Assembly: GCA_019918135.1 (NCBI GenBank)
Contig: WBZZ01001080.1
Coordinates: forward strand, 2,501-66,500
From: Paulinella micropora
Taxonomy: Eukaryota; Cercozoa; Imbricatea; Euglyphida; Paulinellidae
Length of the DNA: 64,000 nucleotides
Direction: 5' to 3'
In this document: positions 54,054 through 61,040 of the stretch, one piece after another
How positions within the stretch are numbered: the first letter of the stretch is position 1
How the letters are laid out: every line of letters starts with the position of its first letter
Program-made: the position numbers and the translations under genes
Notes under the pieces: generated by a model
Seen by the model: the letters and a program-made list of their open reading frames with translations, nothing else
Told to the model about the DNA's origin: nothing
The model's database searches: none

Positions 54054-56072
54054 ATGGTTGTAAAAAAACCGCGAAAACTACGGCCCCCCAGAATATACAG
54101 AACCAAAGATGGCCGACCATATATCAAAGTGAAAGGCAGACGAGCATATCTCAACTTTGGCGAGAAAACGAATGACCTTTCAACACTTCAAATCGTTAAA
54201 CTGTTTTTGAAATATATGAAAGGGGACAATAAAACGAATAAAACACGAAAGACGAAGGAGCGAATTGTTAAGTCCGAATTCAATCGCCTTGAACACGAGA
54301 ACCGCAACCAGATACAAAACAACCTGCTGAAAAAATATGAACTAATACACGAGCAGGAGCAAAAGGAAAAGAAGTTAAGAGAACAGGCGGAAGATGAGAA
54401 AAAAAGAATGGAGAGGAAGGAGAATGCTGACATTAAAGAAAGACAAGAAGACCTCATAAGGGAGGCGAACAGAGAGCAAAAACTTATAGAGGATGTAAAA
54501 TTTGAACAAGATAGAAAAAACAATTTAATGCTATTACCACCTTTCCAACCTCAATACATACAAGCACCACCACAAGCACCACAACTAGGGCCACCACAAG
54601 CACCACCCCAAGCACCACCCCAAGCACCACAAGCACCACCACAAGCACCACAAGCACCAGAAGAAAAGCAGATGCCATTGAAAACAAAAGAAGAGAAAAA
54701 GGCTGAAAAGGAATTAAAAGAAAAATACATTGAATTAATGAAGAAAGCGGGCTTTACAACTAAATTTATTAAAAGTTTGAGCAAAACAGAATTTATCAAA
54801 CTTGGCACAGGAATAGAGAAAGCAATAGCCGATGCCCAATCAGCAGATGAGCAGAAAGAACTGGCGGAACAATACAAAAAAGAATTAGAACAAGAAAAAA
54901 AACTAGCGGAGGCCAAAGCGAAACACTTTGAAATTAAAGATAAAATATCATACATATCCGCAGGTTTAAGAAATGATTACAAGTATCCAAAATTGGATAT
55001 ACCCAAAACTTTGGGCCCTGCTTTGGAAAAAGAAATGAAAGCTCGGGGCAAACCACCACCCAAAAAAGTTAAAGGAAAACACACAACAGCGGGTATGGCA
55101 CAAGTTATAGTAGATGAAGGTATTGATTTAGGAATAGACCAGAATGAAATGAGAAAGAAACTCGCTGATTATTTGGGAATAAACCAAACGGGTGCTGGGG
55201 CAAAAACGATGGAGGAATTAATACACAAACTTTTAACGATAGCAAAAATTAAGAAATATTTGAAGAAGGGTAAATACAGGAAAAAAATGAAGAAGAAGGA
55301 TTATGTAAGTAGCTTAGTAACCGAAATGAGAAGCGACCCAAACATTAAAAATCAAGTTTCAAATACTCTCGGTATTCAACCAACCGAGGAAGCAACCACA
55401 ACCACCACCACACCTGAAACCAATACCGAACCCACCGCCGACACAACACCAGAACCCACCGCCGACAAAACACCCGAAATCACCACAGACACAACACCCG
55501 AAATCACCGCCGACACAATTCAACCACAAACACAAAATGAGAAAGATATAAATCCAGGGGTCGTAGGGGCTGGAAGCCCATACAGAGGGCTAATGACGGA
55601 TGAAATAGACAACATTATGAAAAAGCACGAATGGTATATCGGCACGGTAGCCAGCGATGAAATAAACAAATTGAAACCAGAAAAAAGAAAGAAGTATGGT
55701 TTTATAATGAACTTGGATAAGTCTAGCCAACCAGGCTCACATTGGATTGCTGTTTGGATTGATACCATTAAAGATGACACTATTGAAATCTACGACCCTC
55801 TCGCACTGTATAAGCCGACTGAGCTATTTCTTCACCAAATGAAACAGCTTATTGAAAAGAGTAAGCCGAACACATATCTGCTTATGAAGGTTAATCAAGT
55901 CAAAAACCAAAGCGACACAACAGATACCTGCGGGTGGCATAGTATTAGGTTTTTGTTAGAGCGGGCGAAAGGTAATCGCTTTAAATTCGCCAGCGGTTGG
56001 ACGGACTTAAAAGAAAAAGAAGCCGATGAGTTGAAAGTCCAGAATGGGTATGGTTTTGATACATATATATAA
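54054..56072 (+). CDS. Adenain/Ulp1-like cysteine protease with long N-terminal extension (Polinton B)
   Basis: The product has 672 residues when started at 54054 (after ACATATACG). Residues 1-60 are a basic module (R-P-P-R-I-Y-R, G-R-P-Y-I, A-Y-L-N-F-G, LSTLQIVKLFLKY). Residues 80-160 form a charged coiled coil. Residues about 165-205 are Gln-Ala-Pro repeats. Further helices follow, and residues about 445-490 are Thr/Pro/Glu-rich repeats. The C-terminal 130 residues are the protease, with His563 in GSHWIAV, Asp581 in Y-D-P-L-A, Gln619 and Cys626 in D-T-C-G-W-H-S-I-R. This matches the His-Asp-Gln-Cys order of adenain and Ulp1. Adenain itself is much shorter, so the extension may anchor the enzyme to DNA or capsid. 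It is the candidate maturation protease. Confidence 0.85.
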   Translation: MVVKKPRKLRPPRIYRTKDGRPYIKVKGRRAYLNFGEKTNDLSTLQIVKLFLKYMKGDNKTNKTRKTKERIVKSEFNRLEHENRNQIQNNLLKKYELIHEQEQKEKKLREQAEDEKKRMERKENADIKERQEDLIREANREQKLIEDVKFEQDRKNNLMLLPPFQPQYIQAPPQAPQLGPPQAPPQAPPQAPQAPPQAPQAPEEKQMPLKTKEEKKAEKELKEKYIELMKKAGFTTKFIKSLSKTEFIKLGTGIEKAIADAQSADEQKELAEQYKKELEQEKKLAEAKAKHFEIKDKISYISAGLRNDYKYPKLDIPKTLGPALEKEMKARGKPPPKKVKGKHTTAGMAQVIVDEGIDLGIDQNEMRKKLADYLGINQTGAGAKTMEELIHKLLTIAKIKKYLKKGKYRKKMKKKDYVSSLVTEMRSDPNIKNQVSNTLGIQPTEEATTTTTTPETNTEPTADTTPEPTADKTPEITTDTTPEITADTIQPQTQNEKDINPGVVGAGSPYRGLMTDEIDNIMKKHEWYIGTVASDEINKLKPEKRKKYGFIMNLDKSSQPGSHWIAVWIDTIKDDTIEIYDPLALYKPTELFLHQMKQLIEKSKPNTYLLMKVNQVKNQSDTTDTCGWHSIRFLLERAKGNRFKFASGWTDLKEKEADELKVQNGYGFDTYI

Positions 56073-56092
56073 AAAATATTTATCTGCTAATA

Positions 56093-56153
56093 TATACGAA
56101 ACTTTTGAAAAAGTTTCACAAAACCGTGGAGGTGCGGAGGCGAAGTCTCCGCA
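56093..56153 (+). promoter_or_regulatory. Penton leader with two hairpins
   Basis: After TAATATATAC come hairpin GAAACTTTT (56098-56106) with AAAAGTTTC (56109-56117) and the 25-bp GC-rich repeat at 56128-56152, in which GCGGAG can pair with CTCCGC. The ATG follows one base later. The Polinton A leader at the same place is only TATAATATACA and has neither hairpin. Confidence 0.55.
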
Positions 56154-56966
56154 ATGGAATATAGGGGAGGCAGGAGTTCTAACATTTACTATGTCAATAG
56201 CAAAAATAGGATAAACGGCACGGACAGTGATTTTACACACTCCATTGATATAAAAGGGTTAGACAATCCGACACACTGTAAAATTTTACATATATATGTG
56301 CCTAAATCGTATTATTCTGTTTCTTCGCCATACAATACTTTTACACTTAGTGAAGATGGATTTGAGGCTCTAATTACGATACCAGAGGGAAACTACACGA
56401 TGAATAACTTAAAAAATAAACTGGCCGAGGTGCTAACCGCAGATAGCCCCAATGACTACACATATACAATAACAAGCAACAATACCAATACCGACCCAGA
56501 AGACGGCAAGCTATTATTTACCGTAGCTAACAATGGAGGCATCCAACCGCGGTTTATATTTGACACCGAAACTCGTATCCACGAAGTAATGGGTTTTGAC
56601 CGCAACTCAACATATTTCTTTGCTAATAATACTATTAGGTCGCCGAATGTCATAATCTTGACTGGCGAAAAAACATTATATTTACAGTCAGATTTAGTCG
56701 GCGAAGGTGATAATCACGTGCTCCAAGAAATATACACAGCGAATGAAATCCCGTTTGGCTCTGTTATCTACGACGGCTCTGGTAGTGAATACGGAAAACG
56801 GCTATCTACGAGTTCAAGCAATTTGTATCGGTTTTACTTGACTGACGAAAACGACCAACCAGTTAATCTCAACGGTTTGGGCATTGTAATGACATTGTTG
56901 ATTTACAGGGAAACGAATTATTTTAATTTATTTACATCATTTTTCAATTTGTTAAAATCAAGGTAA
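56154..56966 (+). CDS. Penton / minor capsid protein (Polinton B)
   Basis: The product has 270 residues, the same length as the A copy, with M-E-Y-R-G-G-R-S-S at the start, IYYVNSKNRI, HIYVPKSYYS, FTLSEDGFEALI, FDRNSTYFFAN, NVIILTGEKTLYLQSDLVGE, and TNYFNLFTSFFNLLKSR at the end. Context and size point to the single-jelly-roll vertex protein. The Gly-Gly at residues 5-6 is shared with A. Open throughout. Confidence 0.76.
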   Translation: MEYRGGRSSNIYYVNSKNRINGTDSDFTHSIDIKGLDNPTHCKILHIYVPKSYYSVSSPYNTFTLSEDGFEALITIPEGNYTMNNLKNKLAEVLTADSPNDYTYTITSNNTNTDPEDGKLLFTVANNGGIQPRFIFDTETRIHEVMGFDRNSTYFFANNTIRSPNVIILTGEKTLYLQSDLVGEGDNHVLQEIYTANEIPFGSVIYDGSGSEYGKRLSTSSSNLYRFYLTDENDQPVNLNGLGIVMTLLIYRETNYFNLFTSFFNLLKSR

Positions 56967-57041
56967 TTAATTTTAATTTTAGAATTATTTATTTTTTTGG
57001 GGGATTAATATAGGAACCTTTTACAAATCGTTTTTGAGTTC

Positions 57042-57070
57042 GTAAGTGCTTTTTTTCAAAAACCACTTAC
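57042..57070 (+). repeat. Hairpin in the capsid-gene leader (Polinton B)
   Basis: GTAAGTG (57042-57048) pairs with CACTTAC (57064-57070), five bases before the capsid ATG and downstream of ATTAATATAGGAACC. The A and C leaders at this place have different sequences. Confidence 0.55.
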
Positions 57071-57074
57071 AAAA

Positions 57075-58595
57075 ATGCCTACACAACACGGAGGCGAACT
57101 AGACTTTTCTAAAACTGACTACATCAGTGCTTCTTATCGTTTGAATAAGCTTACCCCTCGTGAGGGTTCTATTACTGTTACTGTTTCTACCGCAGGAGGA
57201 CAGGAAAGCAACTTTGACCTTATCAGCCGTCCGTTCAACTTGGCTCGCTCTGTTTTGAGTTTTAATTATGCCCCAGAGGCGAAGGCTGGAAACTACAATA
57301 AATGCTTTATGGACTGTCTGGCACCAATTAGACAGATTCAATTGATTACGAGAGGTGGTGTTTATCTTTGCGACATTAACGAAGTCGGAAATATCACCAA
57401 GATGATTTGGAAACCCGAAACCTCCATTGATGATTTACTAGCTTTGGAAAACCACGATAATGGAAGTGGAGCTGGTTGTATGCTTCAAAAGTGTAATGCT
57501 ACAACTACATTTCAACCCGCTAGCGATGCTACAAGGTTGGCCGCATTACAAACAGCATTGACCGCTTCGGCAGTAGCAGGAAATGCTGCGGGAAACATTG
57601 ATGCTGGAATTGATGTTGCTAAGGCTCAGGTTCAGGCCGCATTAAAGGCTTGGATGTCGCAACCCACTACAAATGCCCGCCGACACGATGATACCCTTAT
57701 TGCGAATGAGACTGGCACGAGTAAGTTCGTTAATGTTGCTTTTAATGAGGCTAAGTATTTTTCAGCTGGAACTATTAACAATGCCAGCCCAAGTGTTAAT
57801 GTTAAGATTAATCTTGGAATGCTTTACAATACTATTTTCGCTCTGGATAAAACTATTATGTTTCCAGAAATTTTGACTTTGCGGATTGTTTGGCAACAGA
57901 CACCCAAAATCTTTTATTACAACAATGATGCTCTTTCTACTGGTGGAGGCACTGTTGCGGTGGCGGATTCAAATGTTACTATTACTAATCTCAGCCTGTT
58001 CTTAGCTGTTGAAACTAACCCCGATGTCGTTCAATCAATTCAACAGAAGATTATGAGCCCCGAAGGTATGAGCTTCAACATTGATTATTCTTACTTGTAT
58101 AAAAATACGGCAACTTCAACTTCTCAAAATGTTATCCTTAGATTTGACAGAGGCCACGGACGGCGAATTAAGAAGATTTATCACTCTGTTTTCAACGGAA
58201 CCGAAAATAAGAACACTGCCTACGACAATAGCAACCTGCTCGGCACTAGGGTCCAAACATTTTATACCACACTAGACGGAGCACGACAGCAGGAATTCAA
58301 TGTTGATTGTACAGCTGGAAAACTAGAAGACTATATGTATCTTAAACCGAAGTTGGAAGGCTCTTCTTTGATGAATAGCAATGTTTATCAATACAACTGG
58401 GTTTGGTGCGATAGCTTTGACAATACTCGCCCGCTGTGGAGCAAGGACCAAAATGAAATCAGCGGATTATCCCTAGACACCGAGCGACGATGGGAGTTTA
58501 TCGCGACCACCGTGGCTGGAACCTACAATCATTACACATTTGTCGTAACTCAGCAAGAAGTAAATGTTAAGAATGGCACCATTACCAGAACCTAA
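57075..58595 (+). CDS. Major capsid protein, double jelly-roll type (Polinton B)
   Basis: The product has 506 residues and starts M-P-T-Q-H-G-G-E-L-D-F-S. It has in order FDLISRPFNLARS, F-M-D-C-L-A-P-I-R-Q-I-Q-L, F-A-L-D-K-T-I-M-F-P-E-I-L, FLAVETNPDVVQSIQQKI, RFDRGHGRRIKKIYHSVF and NTRPLWSKDQNEISGL, the same blocks as the other two copies. It builds the icosahedral shell. A variable segment near residues 150-200 (Ala-rich here) differs in length among copies and is probably a surface loop. Open throughout. Confidence 0.9.
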   Translation: MPTQHGGELDFSKTDYISASYRLNKLTPREGSITVTVSTAGGQESNFDLISRPFNLARSVLSFNYAPEAKAGNYNKCFMDCLAPIRQIQLITRGGVYLCDINEVGNITKMIWKPETSIDDLLALENHDNGSGAGCMLQKCNATTTFQPASDATRLAALQTALTASAVAGNAAGNIDAGIDVAKAQVQAALKAWMSQPTTNARRHDDTLIANETGTSKFVNVAFNEAKYFSAGTINNASPSVNVKINLGMLYNTIFALDKTIMFPEILTLRIVWQQTPKIFYYNNDALSTGGGTVAVADSNVTITNLSLFLAVETNPDVVQSIQQKIMSPEGMSFNIDYSYLYKNTATSTSQNVILRFDRGHGRRIKKIYHSVFNGTENKNTAYDNSNLLGTRVQTFYTTLDGARQQEFNVDCTAGKLEDYMYLKPKLEGSSLMNSNVYQYNWVWCDSFDNTRPLWSKDQNEISGLSLDTERRWEFIATTVAGTYNHYTFVVTQQEVNVKNGTITRT

Positions 58596-58686
58596 ACCCC
58601 AAGTAATTAATTTTTGATAGTGAATTTATTTTTTTATACAATATAGAAACTCTAACAAAACATTTTTTGAGGTTGTAGCTCCTACT

Positions 58687-59937
58687 ATGTCTCACCAAAG
58701 AAATTTGATAGCACAAGACCCTGACGGAGATTTCATTAATGTCAAAGTCGGATATGACGGCAATGTTGAAACCAATAGTATGAAAACCGCTTTCGGCGAA
58801 GCATTGGTCGGTCAATTAACACCAGTATTACAAGAGATTTTCCCATACACTATCAATACACGAATATGGACAACAGCTCAAACTGATGCTACCATTTCAT
58901 TTAATGCGAATATGGCCGAACTTAAAACAGATGTGAAGACGACCGCGAATGCTGTATTGACGAGTAAAAAAAGAATTAAATACAGAACTGGAATGGGAGT
59001 TCTAACACGATTTACTGCTTTATGGAATACTGATGAAACGAAAGACTACAATTCATATATCGGCATAGGTGAAAGTGATTTTACTAATGGCTTCTATTTT
59101 TACAAAATAAGAGCGACTGGTATGAATATTGCCAGTGTTAAAGGTGGGGTGCCGACACTTATCGCACAGGCGAACTGGGATGACCCGTGTGATGGAACTA
59201 AAATTATGCCTATCATAGATTGGACCAAAGGGAATGTATTCCAGATTAAATTTCAATATCTTGGCTTTGGTGCTATAAGGTTCTACATAGAAAATCCATC
59301 AAGTGGAGAATTTCAGCTGGTTCATACAATTAGGTATGCGAATGCGAATGTGGGTGTTAGTCTTTCAAATACAACCCTACCTTTTTCAGCTTGTATTAGA
59401 AATTATGGAACTGGTAATGCTAATCAAACATTAAAAACAGCCAGTTGTAGTATGTTTATTGAGGGCACCAACACTATTAATTCAAGCATATCAAACGAAG
59501 CGGAAGGTAGTGAGCCAGCGAGCACCACTGAAAGTCCAATTATTAGCATAAAAAATAAAACAACTTTTAATGCTGTGACCAATTATTCAATTGTTTATCC
59601 ATCTCTCGTGAGCATATCAAACGAAGACACCAAAGTTAATATAGTGTGGATTGTGAAAACGACTGGAACACTTACTGGCGAGAACTTTGCGGATATTGAC
59701 ACAAAAACTTCAATGGTATCAAAGGACACCGCTGCGACTGCCGTTGGTGGTGCCACTATATCGGATGTCATTCTTAAACTTTATGTTAATGCTACTTCTA
59801 GCCAGCTTATTGACCTGCGAACTTACGACATACAACTCTCTCCTGGTGAAAATCTAACATTTTTACAAAAGTCTGTCGCTACTGTTAATAATGGAGGAAA
59901 TGTGAGTGTTATAGTTAATTTCTTAGAAGATCAGTGA
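58687..59937 (+). CDS. Virion surface-type protein with KGNVFQIKFQYLGFGAI domain (Polinton B)
   Basis: The product has 416 residues starting M-S-H-Q-R-N-L-I-A-Q. Blocks: FPYTINTRIWT, KKRIKYRTGMGVL, G-I-G-E-S-D-F-T-N-G-F-Y-F-Y-K, NWDDPCDGT, WTKGNVFQIKFQYLGFGAIR, F-Q-L-V-H-T-I-R-Y-A-N-A-N. The middle domain looks like one I remember from marine phage and giant-virus structural proteins; this was not checked. It is conserved in all three Polintons directly after the capsid gene. The C-terminal part is more variable, as expected for an exposed domain. Confidence 0.72.
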   Translation: MSHQRNLIAQDPDGDFINVKVGYDGNVETNSMKTAFGEALVGQLTPVLQEIFPYTINTRIWTTAQTDATISFNANMAELKTDVKTTANAVLTSKKRIKYRTGMGVLTRFTALWNTDETKDYNSYIGIGESDFTNGFYFYKIRATGMNIASVKGGVPTLIAQANWDDPCDGTKIMPIIDWTKGNVFQIKFQYLGFGAIRFYIENPSSGEFQLVHTIRYANANVGVSLSNTTLPFSACIRNYGTGNANQTLKTASCSMFIEGTNTINSSISNEAEGSEPASTTESPIISIKNKTTFNAVTNYSIVYPSLVSISNEDTKVNIVWIVKTTGTLTGENFADIDTKTSMVSKDTAATAVGGATISDVILKLYVNATSSQLIDLRTYDIQLSPGENLTFLQKSVATVNNGGNVSVIVNFLEDQ

Positions 59938-59961
59938 AGCAAAAAAAAAATACAAAAGACT

Positions 59962-60237
59962 TTACAAATACTTCTTCAATTCATCTCTGGTCCTACACCA
60001 TGGTTGTTTCATTAACCATTCAATATATGGCTTGTCAATCTTTGCGATGTCTTCAAACTTCTTTCCGCGGTATTTGCCGAATTGAAAAGTGTCCTTCGGT
60101 TGTGTATTTCTCATTTCTTCAATCGCTTTTATTTCGTCGTGTATTACCTTTTGAACATCTTCCAACGAGAAGGATTTTTTTTCACCTTCAATGGAAAGTT
60201 TTTGGAACTTCTCGCATAGTCTTGTAAGGGTAGACAT
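59962..60237 (-). CDS. Small ExoX-C-like protein, type 2 (Polinton B)
   Basis: The product has 91 residues: helical N-terminus M-S-T-L-T-R-L-C-E-K-F-Q-K-L-S-I-E, F-S-L-E-D-V-Q-K-V-I, then the module FGKYRGKKFEDIAKIDKPYIEWL and W-C-R-T-R-D-E-L-K-K-Y-L. The module resembles the exonuclease-X C-terminal domain and DUF3820. Homologues are at 13491-13775 and 19141-19426. No nuclease domain is attached. It is convergent with the virion gene and divergent from the lipase. Confidence 0.66.
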   Translation of the reverse strand: MSTLTRLCEKFQKLSIEGEKKSFSLEDVQKVIHDEIKAIEEMRNTQPKDTFQFGKYRGKKFEDIAKIDKPYIEWLMKQPWCRTRDELKKYL

Positions 60238-60293
60238 TAGTATATATAGGGTAATATAAAAAAATAAAAAATAATTAATTAATAATATACCAA
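60238..60293. promoter_or_regulatory. AT-rich divergent promoter region
   Basis: The 56 bp between the ExoX-C-like gene (-) and the lipase (+) carry TAGTATATATAGGG next to the minus start and AATTAATAATATACCA next to the plus start. The minus-side string closely matches that at 13,776-13,790, which precedes the same gene in Polinton A. Confidence 0.42.
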
Positions 60294-61019
60294 ATGTCTC
60301 AATGGATTGCCTTCGTTAAGGCTTACTCTGCTAAGCATAACATAAGCTATGGTGAAGCATTGAAAAAAGCTGGTAAAGAATACAGGAAACAGAGCTCAGC
60401 CAAAGGCGGAGCCGTCGCACGTGTGCGAATAAAGGGAGGCAGTGCTGAGTTGTCGGAGGATGTCTATTTGTCTTCGCCAGAACGAAAAGGGTCTGACGGA
60501 TGGAAGCCAGTCGCAAGCAAAGAGAAATCAACGGTGTATGAGAAAGACGGTAAGGCAATTGTAGCATTTAGAGGCTCAGTAGATAAGCGGGACTTACTCA
60601 CAGATGTCGCATTAGTAAAGGGAGTATTAAAAAGAACACCAAGATATAAAGAAGAGCAGAAGCTGGTTAATGAAGTCATAAAGAAATATGGTAAGGATAA
60701 TGTAGAGCTGACGGGTCATAGCCTTGGAGGGACGATTGCGAAAGACTTAAGTAGGCAAACTGGTGTAAGGGCGACAACATACAATAAAGGCAGTAGCACG
60801 AATGATTTTGTGGAAGGACTAATTGACAGAGTAGCAATAAAGGTAAATCCGAAAGGGAAAAGGGCGAAGACCGCGGCAGCTATCACGAATTACCGAACCG
60901 CATTTGACCCTGTGTCATTGTTAGGGGCGACAGCTGTGAATACTAAGCTAGTGAAGCCAAAGAAAGGAATTCATACAATTAGAAGTTTTAAGGGTAAAGG
61001 CAGAAAAGCAAAAAAATAA
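60294..61019 (+). CDS. Class 3 lipase-like protein with N-terminal W-x2-FVK module (Polinton B)
   Basis: The product has 241 residues. Residues 4-31 (WIAFVKAYSAKHNISYGEAL) form a short helical module seen in various large-DNA-virus proteins, as far as I recall. Two Gly-Gly sites follow (AKGG at 36-39, IKGG at 46-49). The rest is an alpha/beta hydrolase of lipase class 3 type: A-F-R-G-S near 91-95 for the oxyanion region, GHSLGG at 141-146 with nucleophile Ser143, acid Asp205 in F-D-P-V-S, and His227 in K-G-I-H-T-I. The end is Lys-rich. It lies between virion genes and PolB and is absent from the parts of A and C seen here. Virion-borne lipase for membrane crossing is a reasonable inference. 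Confidence 0.75.
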   Translation: MSQWIAFVKAYSAKHNISYGEALKKAGKEYRKQSSAKGGAVARVRIKGGSAELSEDVYLSSPERKGSDGWKPVASKEKSTVYEKDGKAIVAFRGSVDKRDLLTDVALVKGVLKRTPRYKEEQKLVNEVIKKYGKDNVELTGHSLGGTIAKDLSRQTGVRATTYNKGSSTNDFVEGLIDRVAIKVNPKGKRAKTAAAITNYRTAFDPVSLLGATAVNTKLVKPKKGIHTIRSFKGKGRKAKK

Positions 61020-61040
61020 ATTTTCTATAATTTTTTTCAT

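Noticed and set aside
59934-60227. Plus-strand frame of 97 codons
   Set aside because: It is antisense to the ExoX-C-like gene, which has two homologues in the window on the same strand.
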